Positions 24,732 through 36,738 of a stretch of DNA of 64,000 bases are shown piece after piece. Numbering within the stretch: position 1 is the first letter of the stretch; each line of letters begins with the position of its first letter. The position numbers and the translations under genes are program-made. The DNA comes from Spironucleus salmonicida (Eukaryota > Fornicata > Diplomonadida > Hexamitidae): contig CM035320.1 in NCBI GenBank assembly GCA_000497125.2, forward strand, positions 8,001-72,000. The letters are read 5' to 3'. The notes below the pieces were generated by a model. The model saw only the letters and a list, made by a program, of their open reading frames with translations, did not search any database and was not told where the DNA came from.

Positions 24732-27700
24732 ATGCTCTGTCTACTTATATAAAATATTATTCAATAGGCGACTCCATATAGTGTAGACTTTTCTCCTGGT
24801 AATCCATAAACTGTTGAATTTTAATTTAAGCCAAAGTATTTGAACTCTGGAAATTATATATCGATAAATATTTAATCTGGAATGGTTAATCTATCTGTAT
24901 TATAAGGATAGTAGCTTATTGTATCTTGGAATTAAATCTCTGAAACTTAAGTTAAGGAGATAACTAATTCACTTCTAACTTCATATGAGTTTACAATTAA
25001 AATTGCTCCCGCCCAAGGACATACTATATTAACTTTTTCATATGAACAATTTACTCCAATCATAGATAATTTTTAAAATTCTGTTAAACTTGAAGGTTCT
25101 ACCATGTAAGTATTATTCCTTAATTGTGATGTCAGCGATGCAAAAATTTCTGCGCCAGTAGGTGTGTTACTTTATTTTACTAAAGATTAAGCCTACTTAA
25201 GTACTGACAGCTGTGTAAATTCATCTACAACTTTTTGTGGCTACTAAGAGTTAACTGTTAAGGACTTTACTATTCTTAGAGGTGTTATTAAATCAAACTA
25301 AGAAATTACTATTATAACAGTAGAGTAGTAAAGCTTTGTAGATGTTACCTTAGATGGTATCTAACATGTTATGAAAGTACCATAGTCTATATATTGCTAC
25401 GGATTTATTAAAACTGATTTATAACCACTTGTTCGTCCTCTTGGTTTAAGACCACATATTAAATTTCTAACTATTGTAGGAACTCATGTTCACCCATATA
25501 ATCATGGATATGTCTAGGCATAGGTGGCAACAGATCCATTATTCTCTAACATTATTGGATATTCTATTTCTGGAGATATTATTATACCTAGATTACTGTT
25601 GTAATAACTTATCAATGCCACACAAACTAAACTTTACATAAGAGTATTACAGTCTATTGGGCATAATAATTTAGATGTAGCTCTTACGACTGATATGAAA
25701 ATACTTTTAATGCCCAATCTTAATATAATTGCTCCATTGGTCGAAACACCAGCTACTTTAACGCCAATTTAATCAAATGCAGATGATGTTTCTAAATTTG
25801 AAGGAAGTTTATTATCTTCCTGTAATTTTATGAAATCACATCCGTTAGTAAAAATTATTGATTCAACTGAGCCACCAAAATATTACTACGCTGCCAGATT
25901 TAGAACTACCTTGTCATCTAAAGACTCTATTATTGCAAATCTTTTATCGTCTGTCAATCATATTCCCACTATAAATAATCATTAAGGATAAAGTTTTGAC
26001 TTCTTTGAGTAATCATACTATAGCTCTGCATATATATATCAAGCAGATATCAACCCACCTATTTTGTCGTCTGATGATATTATCCCTTTAGGGGATGTTA
26101 TATTCTCATTGGCATCTCTTTAAACTTCTGGGGCTACATATCCTATAAATACTTCTTTAGTATTTGCATAAATTATATCTGCTAACATTAAAGACAACAT
26201 CGAAGTTATAACTGGTAATGAATTTGTTTACTTTGCGGTTAACAGAGACAAAACTTCTCTAGATAAAAATGGAATAACAATAGATATTTAATTACTCGAT
26301 TGTGCTTAAAAATAATTCTCAGTTTATCACTCATAGTTCAATCCATTACCTAACATGCTATAACATGAATCTCATTATGGTTAGTTTAAAAACAAGCAAA
26401 AAATAAATATTGATTTCACATAACTTTCGTAAAAAGTAGATTATTTCTCCATTCAATTACATTAATAATCATGTAAAGTATAATTGTAAGTTTCATATTT
26501 AGGTGAATCTGTACCTGTGGTTATTCAGGGCAATTAGAATGACTTCGTGTTAGATTTAGGCGATACTTCAGATTATTAGGTATTTATTAATTCATCTCAC
26601 GTATATAATAAGTAAGGATATCTAAAGTTATAGATACTAGAAGCCACTGCTAATGATTTTGAGATTCAATATGCTGTTACAGCATAACACTATTAATCAG
26701 CTGTTTAAGATTTATTACCTAGGCAAATTTTATTTTAGGACAAAATTTCATCTAATGGGTAATAAGAGAGATTTTTCTCTACTAAATCTAATGAAAACTT
26801 ATTTATTAAATTTTCGGCCTCTAAATTAAGCGAAAATAAGTAGCTAAAATGTAGATTTGTTTTCTAAACAATTACAACCTCTGATAATTTGCAATAATAA
26901 AATGGACAATTAGCATTAAGAAATCAACTTAACATTTTTTAATTTACAAACGAGAACAATTAGGAAATTCGTATTAAACTCAATACTACTAAAGATGTGT
27001 TAGTTTATTTTTGTTAATAAAAAGTTCCAGACTTTTCTGATTACGCGATGCGTTGTGTGTAACTATCTATGTTTAAAGATTATTATTTTATTAAACATAA
27101 TTTTGAAGGATACTCAAAGGGGATTAACTACTTTGGGATCACTACTTCCAATGCCGAATTGGTTTATACTATTTCTATATTAAAGCACCATAAATTAGAA
27201 CTTTCTATGCCTAATGTGGTGGAAATTAATAATTTAGATTATAAATTTGTATTATATCCTGAAAATTTAGTTAAAACAGACTCTATTATTACTGAAGTTA
27301 TTAACTGTGAAAATTGCGCAATTTGTTTCAGTAAAACCAATCCAGATATTCAATTTAATAAGGCGAGTAAAGTTGGAGATTGTGATTTCTTAATTGGCAT
27401 TTTGTAAGACCAGAAAAATCCTTTATAGCAAAGTAATGAACTCTTGGCGGCTTTTGGCACACAATAATTGTTTGGTACCATCATATCTTATTAAAGAGTT
27501 GGGAATTTTTAGATGATAGAATTTCAAGCAAATGTAGTAAAAAGAGCCATGTTTGATACGATGAACCTTGCAACTTTGGGATGGACACTTAAGCAAGAAG
27601 ATACATAAGATGGTGTAACATTTTATCCTAATGCTTATTATAAATTTTTATTGCCTAAATAGTAATTATTATCATAGACTACAATCTCAATTACAATTGG

Positions 27701-28751
27701 CCCTTAGATAAATGAACAGTAACCTGCGGTAAGCGTAATTAGCTTCCATTATTCAGTATATTTGTCCACTGTTTCAAAAACACCAAACCAGTTCCGATTT
27801 GAATATGAATCAAATATAGAAATTGGAATTACTACTATTTCACTTGATAAAGAATAAATTAACAAAATTATTGAAAACAGTTGTGTCACTGATACAACTT
27901 GTTATTTATATTTAGGGGTTTTCGCACAAAAATAATCTTCAAAACCTTATTCAATTACCTAAACATATTTGGCATTAGAATCTACAAATACCATTGATAA
28001 TGTTGTTCAATAATTAAAATTCCATACTGCTAATAATGAAGGTATAAAAAATAATGGCAATAGAACGCTCTATAATTTTGATGTTTTCGCTAAGCCAATG
28101 AGCTTTATCCTATCTCCGTGTAAAGGTTATCCTACTATGCGTGCAGGTACTACTGATTATTTTTATAGATCAGTAGGTGCTGATGACAAAATTGATGTTA
28201 AGGAAATGATATATAAGTCTAATAGTGCATTTGCTTAAGAGGTGTTATTTTCTGTTAGACCTGCGACTAGATATTCATAGCTAGGTGATTGGTTTATAGA
28301 AATTGGTGATTTTAGGTAGATTAATGATAACTGGGCTGCTGACTTGTTTGTTGGTATTTAGGATCCTAGGCCTGGTATCCCTATCAAACCAATTACTGTT
28401 TAAAAGACCAAGACCTTATAAGTTATATTCAAGCCTAGCATCCCTGTAGGCCCTAACTAAAATATTTAATCCCTAGAGTATAATGTTTTCTCTTTACCGA
28501 ACTTAAAGACGGAGCAAATGTATATACCTAATACAAGCTGCGGCCTTCTTATGGGTGGAAAATAGCTACTGACAAACTGGATAACTTTTGATTAATGGGA
28601 TGACTATTATTCACTCTAAACTGATATTGACTTCTCTTCAGATCCATCTTCTGAACACTTTATTTCTGTGGTGGTCAGATAAAAGGAAACTAACCTTTCA
28701 AATAGTTATAAGGCTGTTATTATTGATAAAGACGGAAACCCAACTGAATGA
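24732..28751 (+). CDS. Giant beta-rich protein, probably secreted, unknown family
   Basis: A single TGA-free frame of 1,339 codons. The N-terminus MLCLLIQNIIQQA could be a short signal peptide. The rest is rich in Ser, Thr, Asn, Ile and Val with alternating hydrophobic residues, as in chains of beta-sandwich domains, and has only a few scattered Cys (such as CENCAICF near 845). There is no membrane helix or GPI-type tail at the C-terminus, which ends VIIDKDGNPTE. Pro-rich linkers appear near 1250 (DPRPGIPIKP). I do not recognise the domains. A cell-surface, cyst-wall or secreted structural role is possible but unproven. It starts head to head with the WD40 gene across 135 bp. Confidence 0.8.
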
Positions 28752-29008
28752 TTTTTCACTATAAAATTTTTAATATATAATCAGGCGTAAGAGGATGCGA
28801 TAAATTATAACTTTTATTTTCATTTTGAATAAAAATCTGTTTGTTTTTAATACAAAAATATTTGATATTAGAAGAAATATTAAACATTCCGTATATACTT
28901 TAAATACTTCTAGCATATAATATATCATCACTATCAATTTATATTGAATTACTAACTCTATATTATTTCATATTTAAAGTTTAACCTATAATAAAGTTTT
29001 AACCACCT
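28752..29008. other. Intergenic DNA
   Basis: Short AT-rich spacer after the giant gene. It ends with TTTTAACCACCT just before the ATG of the decayed gene that follows, resembling the start motif of live genes. Confidence 0.4.
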
Positions 29009-30720
29009 ATGACAGAAAACAGACTATAAAATTTATTTGCAGCTGATAATTAACGTGCTTAAGGGAAAGATACTCGCAATATTCTATTATAAAAATTTAA
29101 ATTTATTTCTAGCATTGGTTAAAAAATTATATTAGATAGTAAACTCATTATTTCCTTTAAAAAATATATTTTTTGATCAGAAACTTATATAACACAGTTT
29201 TAATAAGTTCCTCCCCATTTAACTGGATAATTTGGAACAATTTAAGCGATAAAATCGCAAATATATACTTTTTATAATACTTCTGGGGATTAATTTAGCA
29301 AATGACGGATAATGTTATTATTAGATTTAAGTAAAACTAAGTCAGATTATATGTAATTTTATAACTAAAATTCATAGGCTAAGACCCTCTGCTAAAATAA
29401 TTAGTTAAAGAAATTATTTTATGATAATGCATCATTTAGATAATAAAAAGCCTAACATAATATTTTTAATGATTCAACACTAAATTGTATATTTTATAAG
29501 ATCGTAATATTTTATTATTTACTGTGATGCAAGAATGATAGAATTAAACCATACTTTTCTTTCATCTAAGGTTCATATATGTATGTTGTATTTGATCCAT
29601 ATATTTTTAACTATGATATAAGTTTTGGCTTATTTATGCTATCATAATGCATTTATAAGAACTAATAATCATTGACTTAGGTAGCAATATTACTTTTAGA
29701 AAAAATTGTTGGCGTAAAATTTATCTTTTATGCTCTTTTAAACGTAGATATCTAATATACAATATTTTCACACTAATCTAAATCATTTTTACAGACTTAT
29801 AAAAAATTTTGCAATAACTAATCATTATTAATATCTGGGAATTAGTAATATTTTTTCATCATTGTAACAAATTAAATTTAGAATTGTGTCAGTTACGTTA
29901 GTTTAATTTAATTATGACACTATTTTATATTTTTAAGCTTTAGTATAGTTTTACTAGTAGATAAATTTTATTCAAATATAAAAGCAACCTATAGGAAACA
30001 TACAATTACGCTAGTAAGTAAATATCTTATCTACATATTATCATTTTTCTGACTATATAAGGCATCTAATTTCAATAAAAAGAAGAAAAATCTATAGTAA
30101 CATAATAAGAAATGATTTTTATGTTATAAATTAACTTTTTAATAAATCTGATTTAGTGTGTATAAAGAAAAAATTGTTAGTTGTATCTAACATGCTAAAA
30201 TTTCAACACAATAAATAGCATAATATGTTGAGATTGCAAATATTAGGCTTATACCTAAAATTATTATTTAATATTTTAAAGGTAATACATTTTTCATACT
30301 ACTTTAATAAAATTTCTAGTTAATAGTTAAAAGAAGGATGTATTCATAAATCATGTAAACTTATGAATAATCTAATAGCTAACTGCATAAATCTATAAGT
30401 CCTAGTGCCATTAGTAATGTTACCGATATCATTCTAACATATCCATACATTGAATTAAATTTTATTATATAACTGCATTTAATTATCTGAAGAAACTACA
30501 TGATAATAATATGATACACAAGTTTAGTGCTGATATTATAGTAAAATAAAGAGTTGAGAAACCCTAATAAATAATGAACTAAGTACAATTATGAATCCAA
30601 CATTATAAATGCAGCGCATATGATATGAAGATCTTTTCCTTAGTAGATCAAGAGTAGTTTTAACATCTATCCTATTATAAGATATAGCTTATCTTAGTAA
30701 CTTAATTTTCTGTTCTGATA
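29009..30720 (+). pseudogene. Decayed host gene, in-frame TGAs
   Basis: A start motif-like TTTTAACCACCT precedes ATG 29009. The frame reads well as protein (MTENRLQNLFAADNQRAQGK, then VPPHLTGQFGTIQAIKSQIY, SYMYVVFDPYIFNYDISFGL and HKSISPSAISNVTDIILTYP). It is broken by about ten in-frame TGAs, the first near codon 56, several placed where Trp (TGG) or Arg (CGA) would fit. Base composition is more A/T than in live neighbours. The family is unknown. An alternative is chance: TGA density overall is close to random, so the case rests on the protein-like stretches and on their sharing one frame. Confidence 0.45.
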
Positions 30721-30785
30721 AAGCATTTTATTATAAGTTTGAAACATTATAAATAATGTAGAATGATGTAAAGAAATTAGATCAA

Positions 30786-31067
30786 TCAAAGAACTTTTCC
30801 CGATAAAATAAGAGAGCAAAACATAAATATTGTACCTGAAAATGCAATTGATGCTGATAGTACAATACTTACAGGAGTATTTAAGATTCTGTTATACTTT
30901 CCTGTGCGAACTGCAAAAATAGAACATAATATAGTTAAGATTATACCACTTATAATAGTAAGCTTATCAATTGAAAATGGTATATCATATATTGGCTATG
31001 GGCTGCGTTGATATACCATAGATAATGATTCAAATGTAACTGGTTCAAATTATTAGATTGTAGTCAT
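30786..31067 (-). CDS. Small two-helix membrane protein
   Basis: The frame has 93 codons. After a polar N-terminus of about 35 residues come two hydrophobic helices, ISGIILTILCSIFAV and IVLSASIAFSGTIFMFCSLI, joined by a short basic loop (RTGKYNRIL). Size and layout recall small endoplasmic-reticulum subunits such as SPC1 or DPM2, but no diagnostic motif is present. It is transcribed away from PgsA across only 64 bp, so the two starts share a short intergenic region. Confidence 0.65.
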
Positions 31068-31117
31068 TAATTAATATTGATTTATAATATTTTAATATAT
31101 AATAAAAATATTAGTTT

Positions 31118-31125
31118 ACCATTTC
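31118..31125 (+). promoter_or_regulatory. ACCATTTC start motif of PgsA
   Basis: ACCATTTC ends 6 nt before ATG 31132. The same octamer lies before alpha-SNAP and Fe-ADH. Confidence 0.55.
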
Positions 31126-31131
31126 AAAAAT

Positions 31132-31737
31132 ATGGGATTTATTAATCATGTACCAAATCTACTCTCTTTATCTAGAGTTCCATTTACTTTTATTATAGCT
31201 GGTTTACTATTTTCAAATTATAGCTATAAGCATTCAATATCGTTTGTCTTGTTCGTTATTGCATCATTAACAGATTACTTCGATGGTGCAATAGCACGTA
31301 AGTACAATGTTGTTACAGTTTTTGGTTAATTATTTGACGCACTTTCTGATAAAGTTTTAACAGTAGGAATACAAGCGGTCCTTATCTCATTGGGATATTA
31401 CCCGTCTTATTTTATTTTTGGATTTTTGTGTGTTATCACTCGCGAATTCTTTATTTCTGGATTAAGAATGGCCGCCGCAAAATCTGGTAAAGTCCTTGCA
31501 GCTGAAAAAAGCGGCAAAATTAAAACTGCTGTTTAAATGGTAGGTATATGTATTAGTTTTGCAGGGGATTCTGTAATTGAAATTTTTTCAGGAAATTGGA
31601 TTGTTACTTTTTCTGTATTTTTTAAAGATATTGGAAAATTATTATATATTATAAGTAGCCTCCTTGCTATTCAAAGTGGGTATAGCTATTTTAGCAAGTA
31701 TGGTTCGTTTTTAATGGAGAGTGCTAAGAATGAATGA
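31132..31737 (+). CDS. pgsA: Bacterial-type phosphatidylglycerophosphate synthase
   Basis: The protein has 201 residues with about four to five membrane helices. It carries the complete CDP-alcohol phosphotransferase signature D48-x2-D51-G52-x2-A55-R56-x8-G65-x3-D69-x3-D73. It transfers glycerol-3-phosphate to CDP-diacylglycerol to make phosphatidylglycerophosphate in a membrane. Length and the NHVPNLLSLSRVP opening are those of bacterial PgsA, not of the unrelated yeast PGS1. Giardia is known to have a bacterial-type enzyme of this kind, so an old transfer shared by diplomonads is likely. Q66 of the motif region is written TAA, and a second TAA lies at codon 135. Confidence 0.92.
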
Positions 31738-31780
31738 CATTTAATATTATTAATATTTATTATTTAATAATAGATATTTT

Positions 31781-31788
31781 ACCATTTC
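31781..31788 (+). promoter_or_regulatory. ACCATTTC start motif of alpha-SNAP
   Basis: ACCATTTC ends 12 nt before ATG 31801, within the 63-bp spacer after PgsA, so this gene has its own promoter rather than being in an operon. Confidence 0.55.
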
Positions 31789-31800
31789 GATTTAAAATAA

Positions 31801-32715
31801 ATGTCAGACTATGCTATTCAAGCAAGTGCACTTTTTGCCAAGGCCAAGTAAGAAATGACTAAGAAAAAATTTCTAGGAATGGGTGGTCCAGATTAAGATT
31901 CTGCAATTCAAAATTATGAACAAGCGGGAAATTTATATAAAATGGATAAAAATTATATTAAAGCATCAGAAGCATATGAACTCGCAGCAGATATTTATGT
32001 TTAAAATGATAAGCATACGATGGCTATCAATTTATTAAATTCATCTATCAACTGCCTTAGCCTTATTGATCCGGATAAAGCATCAATTTCGTTAGAGAAG
32101 CTTATTGGATTCTCAACGAAAGCGGGACGTTTTCTTTAGGCTGGTAAAGCTTGTATGACATAAGCTGAAAAATTCGAAGAACAACAACATTTTGACTAAG
32201 CTATTGCATCTTATTAAAGAGCAACAGAATTATTCTAAACTGAAAATAATGCAGATTCAGAGCTTAGAAATGCACAGTTAAAAACAGCAGAACTCATGGC
32301 AACTAAGAAATTAAATTATTTACCTGCCGCATAAATTTATGAAGCAATAGGGACCAAGTGTACTAAAATTAAACTTCTTCAATTCCACTCTAGGAACCAC
32401 TTTTTACAAGCTTTCTTATGCTTAGCAGCATTTGGAGATGCAATCGCTGCATCAGATGCTGCTGCCAGGTTTTAAACTATAGATCTTAATTTAGAAGGTA
32501 CGGCTGAAGGTGATTTTATGTTAGAATGTGCAAAAGCCATGGAAAACAAAAACTAGTAAGAGTTTGATGAAGCATTAGGAAAGTTCTAATAAAGATTTAG
32601 TATGAAAGGAAACACCTTTGTAAGAGACTTACTATGGAAAATTCAGACAAGACTTTAAAAAGAAGGAGAAGGAGATGGTGATGTGGAAGGACAGGGTGAT
32701 GATGATATGTTGTGA
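31801..32715 (+). CDS. Alpha-SNAP, NSF attachment protein
   Basis: The protein has 304 residues, the usual alpha-SNAP length. It is built of TPR-like helix pairs: AIQNYEQAGNLYKMDKNYIK near 40, EKFEEQQHFDQAIASYQRAT near 125, then YLPAAQIYEAIG, and HFLQAFLCLAAFGDAIAASD near 205. The C-terminal helix FVRDLLWKIQTRLQKEG is followed by an acidic tail ending DDDML. It bridges SNARE complexes and the ATPase NSF so that SNAREs are recycled after membrane fusion. Many Gln are TAA. It is a core eukaryotic gene and says nothing about transfer. Confidence 0.92.
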
Positions 32716-32841
32716 GGGTTTTTATTTACTATCAAATTATTGAAATTTATGTATAGGCGAGAATTTATGTTTATAAAAATAATATAAAAAATGTTAACTA
32801 ATTATTATATATATGTACTATAATAAATTTTTATTTAAAAA

Positions 32842-34326
32842 ATGAGTTTTACTAGATAATAACCTTTTATACCCGCATAATTCAGTTAGTCTGAGACACC
32901 ATTGTAATCATACTAACTGGCATATATGTCTGAATTAAAAATGAGAGAAGATAGATTAAACTCATAATAAGGCTAAATAGATTAAGAGTTATAAAGATTA
33001 GAACTTAAAGTTTAAAAATAAAATAAAGTATAGCATGATTTCAATTCTTTAGAGACGCAATTAATTATTAAGTAAGAGAAGCTTGATAGTTGTACCCAAG
33101 AACTTGCAGAAAATTAATCAAAACTGTAATTACTTTAAAGATAGTAACAAGAGCTCATGCGATCGTTTCATCTTAAAGAATAAAAGATTAATGAAAAGGA
33201 AATATATTATTAAATGCGTGAATTACAGATTTCAGAAAGGGAGAGAGGTGTGTAAATGGCAGAATACTAAGTTAGCTAAAGAGAAGTTGAAATTAAAAAT
33301 ATGAAGTAGAAGTTAAAGATTAAACTAGAGGTAGTAGAGAATGAGAGGTAGAATATGATCATTTTAGAATAGTAAATGAATGAAATACTTAAGCGGAGTA
33401 AATAAAAAGAACAAGAAAGCAAAATTATTGAGTTGGAAGCTAAGAAATAAATCATCAATTGTGAAGTATAGATGGATGTTATGATGAAATAGGTACTTAA
33501 TATATAAGAGAAAAAGAATTAATATGATTTAATTATATCCCAAGTAGAAAATGAAAAAATAAAAATGTAAAGCTAGTATTAACAAAAGTTTTAGTCCCCT
33601 TAATAACAAGGGTAATAGATGAAACAAATTTATATACCTTAAGAAAATGAATTATTAAGTAGTTTATAAGCAGAAAATCGAAGATTAGTAAACAAAATAG
33701 ATTCACTAGAAGCAAAACATTAGCTATTGGCCGAGGCCCCTGTTTTAATAAGGAGGATTGAGCATCATAATTATAACATAGAACGCCAATAAATGTAGTA
33801 TGAAGACTAGTTCTCCGCTAATTTAAGACTATAGGGTCAGTTTATAAACAAATAATAACAGATAGAAGATGCTGTGAGAATTAAAGAAAATGAATTATCT
33901 ATGTTATTAGGTGAAGCAGATTTAATTAAGAGATAACTGCAACGGTAGTAAAAATATGAATAGCGAACAAATGAGAGACAAGAGGATTTGATAAATAAAT
34001 ATTAAAATTACAATGAATCCCCTCCTAGAATTCCACTATCATATTCCACAAAAAAATCAATACATTTTGCTAGCTAGGATTAAGAGTTGAACAGCGATCT
34101 TAGGAATAATACTTAATAGAAAATACAGAAATCATAATTTAAAACTCCAAATCTAGATGATATTGAAGATTTGAATTTAAACTAATTACACAAAACCACC
34201 GTATCTTAAATTGATGATATTAGCCTAAGCCAGTATGTTAGAAACGTGGGAGATGCTGTTCAAAGTGCATGTAGACGAGTAGAAGATTTAGACGAGAGTC
34301 TTAGCGACGGAAAATTTAAAGTGTGA
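32842..34326 (+). CDS. Long coiled-coil protein, Gln-rich
   Basis: The protein has 494 residues, nearly all heptad-like coiled coil rich in Gln, Glu, Lys and Leu (for example SELKMREDRLNSQQGQID and AENRRLVNKIDSLEAK). About 85 Gln codons are mostly TAA or TAG. A Pro-containing break near 395 (NESPPRIPLSYST) separates a C-terminal region ending EDLDESLSDGKFKV. No motor or kinase domain is present. It is probably a cytoskeletal or basal-body structural protein. It lies in a run of six plus-strand genes, each with its own spacer. Confidence 0.8.
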
Positions 34327-34363
34327 TGATTTATTAATATTTATCTTGATTATAATATTAATC

Positions 34364-34373
34364 ATTTCACTCC
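34364..34373 (+). promoter_or_regulatory. ATTTCACTCC start motif
   Basis: ATTTCACTCC lies 12 nt before ATG 34386. It is one base short of the ATTTCCACTCC found before eL19 and before the gene at 53244. Confidence 0.45.
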
Positions 34374-34385
34374 TAATTTAATTAA

Positions 34386-35078
34386 ATGTCAAAAGTCTAA
34401 TTACCGCCAGCTGCAGCTGAACTCAGGGAATAAATGAAGAAAAGATCGTTAGTATACGAATAATAAGCAGAAAAGACCATATATGTCGATATGCCATCCA
34501 AAGCAATGGAATTTGATCAACTTCTAAAAACGCATCCGTTCCTCCAATCATCTTTCGCTGAGGAGATTTAGAATAAGTACAAAATCCTATTAAAGTTTGA
34601 TTCGTCCAATCTGCCTAATATTGACCTTATCACTGCCACTCTATCGCTTCCGCCGACGTAATTCGTCGAAGTGGAGGACTTCCTACGAGATCGCATTTCT
34701 TCAGTGCTAGAGCTTGTCAGCAAAATTATGCTCTGGGTGTATTCGCTCCAAACCATTAACAACGAAAACGAGGACTCGTCGGACAAGATCTAAGAGGCCT
34801 TAGTCCAGGTCGAGGACAACTGCAACTCGGTCGTGGACTCGCTGCTTCAGTACCACCAAACACGGGGCAAACTGCTTGCAAAATTGCAGAAAAGACGCCT
34901 TTTTGATGTTGCGAAAACGCTCGCACAGTTCGATATAGCGCATGCCCAGGATGTGAAAAATGGCTTTATCGACCTCTACAACACCGTAATCGGTGCGTAC
35001 GATAGCTGTATCTAGAGCTTTGAGGGCATCAGAGGAGGGAGGCAGCGCGGCACCGCTGGGTTTCAAGGCATGTTTTGA
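34386..35078 (+). CDS. PA28/REG-type proteasome activator subunit
   Basis: The protein has 230 residues. The C-terminal two thirds match the PA28 helical bundle: VYSLQTINNE, then VVDSLLQYHQTRGKLLAKLQ, which corresponds to the activation-loop and RAKLVSK region of PA28-gamma, then TLAQFDIAHAQDVKNGFIDL and the last helix. PA28 heptamers cap the 20S proteasome and open its gate without ATP. The single gene suggests a homoheptamer, as for PA28-gamma. A run rich in Gly and Arg at the end (GGRQRGTAGFQGMF) replaces the usual short C-terminus. The 3' half is GC-rich compared with its neighbours, and most Gln there are CAA/CAG. Confidence 0.75.
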
Positions 35079-35335
35079 GTGAGTGATAATTCAAAAAGTT
35101 TGGAGGCTGTAAGAGAGGTGTGGGCGCGCATTGTTGTTAATAGAGTAGTATGGGACAAATAATGACTTATTTTTATAATGCGTGCTAAATGCTAAGGTAA
35201 TATCTAGTCAGGCTCAAAAGATTGGTATTTTTAGGAAAAATTTAGGTTTGAGAACATATGATAAATATGCTAAGTAAAATAAGTATATTTATAGTTATTA
35301 TTTATATGTATTATATACTAATAAATAAATATTAA

Positions 35336-36238
35336 ATGGGGTTCGTTTTTATTCTGGCGTTTGTGCGCTTATTTAGGGAAGAAACAATATTGAACACTGA
35401 CATTAGGATATACTTTGTGTCAAATGAAAACTAACTATCATTTTTTGGATGTTATAATGAAAATGAGTGTTTTGAGTTTCCAAAATAGTATATCAGTGCT
35501 AATAATGATATAATTATGCTAGACTTTTAATAGTTGTATATTTTATTTTAGTTTGACATTGTGATGGTTTCGTTTGGCGGGCTGTCAAAGTTTTTTACAG
35601 TACATTAGAATAGAATAAGCAAATTGTTACAATAATAATTATAAGTTTATTAGAGTTCTTAAAATTGCTATATATCTGTCCCTTTTAGTTTTCCTCAACG
35701 TGTTACTTTATACTTTGAAGATTATTCTGAAATTATAATTTTGGAGAATCGGAGTATTCCGATTGCATTAGTTTACACAAATAAAATAGTTTTAGAAAAT
35801 AAAAATATTAATTATGCTATTGTATTATAAAATTAACTTATGCCATCATATTATTTCGTTTAAGCTATTAATTATAATATCATCAGTATTCGCGCTGTTT
35901 TACTTAGATGCAAGAACATAACGTGCTAGTATACATCAGATAAAGATGTTATTGAAGATTCTAGACTTTCTAGCAATATATTAAGCGTTTAAAATGGAAA
36001 TTGGGTGTATGACTAACGAAAATTGATAAGTAGCTTTTATATTATGTACATATTTGATAAAAATGATAATTTTATAACTTCAGCATTTCAAGTAGGAAAA
36101 AATAAGATCGTGGAGAACAAATTTGACCCTACAGAATTATTATTTACCGCTGGATTCATCGTTATATGTATAGTATTTATTAGTGTATATAATAATACTA
36201 TGAAAACATTCAAAAATGAAAAATAATTCAGTGGTTGA
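35336..36238 (+). CDS. Single-pass membrane protein with lumenal beta-rich domain
   Basis: The protein has 300 residues. A short hydrophobic N-terminus (MGFVFILAFV) may serve as a signal, and a clear C-terminal membrane helix (LLFTAGFIVICIVFISVY, about 267-284) is followed by a short basic tail. Between them is Asn/Tyr-rich beta-type sequence with several Cys, suggesting a type I protein of the secretory route. I do not recognise the family. Its last 23 bases overlap the start of the next gene in another frame. Confidence 0.75.
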
Positions 36239-36737
36239 TTATTCATTATAAGGGATCACAGTAACACTAAAAAACTAATATAAGGTAATAATAGAAAGAA
36301 GTCCCACTCGTCTACTCCTACCTCCGTTATTAGATCTTTATTATCTAGGAATTGGAGTGTCAACAAAAGGTCAAGGACCTCCATCAGAGTCAGATAGTTT
36401 AGAGATTGAAATTGATGAGTACATATATCTTTAATCTCTTAATATAATTGATAACATAGAAAATTTTACATCGTCTACATTCGTTTTTTATAAATATTTA
36501 AGGCAGAAAAATTATATACCAAAAACAGGTATATAATATGGATGTTCATTTTTACTATATGAATAATGCTAGGATTTAATTCATGCATGTTATTTAGTGA
36601 GCTTAGGTAGCTAAAATCTCATTAAACTTCTCACTATTTCAAGACGACATAACAAATAAGTCCTTATTCTTTATTATTAAGACGGAAAAATTGCATCAAA
36701 AGTTGTATAAAACTTTAAATAAATGCCAATTATTTGA
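36216..36737 (+). CDS. tRNA-splicing endonuclease subunit (Sen2/Sen34 type)
   Basis: The protein has 173 residues. The C-terminal catalytic fold reads FVFYKYLRQKNYIPKTGIQY then GCSFLLYEQ, matching the YxxLRxxGY...GxxFGxxFxxY pattern. The three residues of the RNase A-like active site can be placed at Tyr115, His123 and Lys147. The complex removes introns from pre-tRNAs. The N-terminal 30 residues are unusual, and most of the family is longer. The only in-frame start is ATG 36216, inside the end of the upstream gene (23-bp overlap), so its promoter must lie within that coding region. Its TGA is one base from the stop of the convergent gene. Confidence 0.8.
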
Positions 36738-36738
36738 G

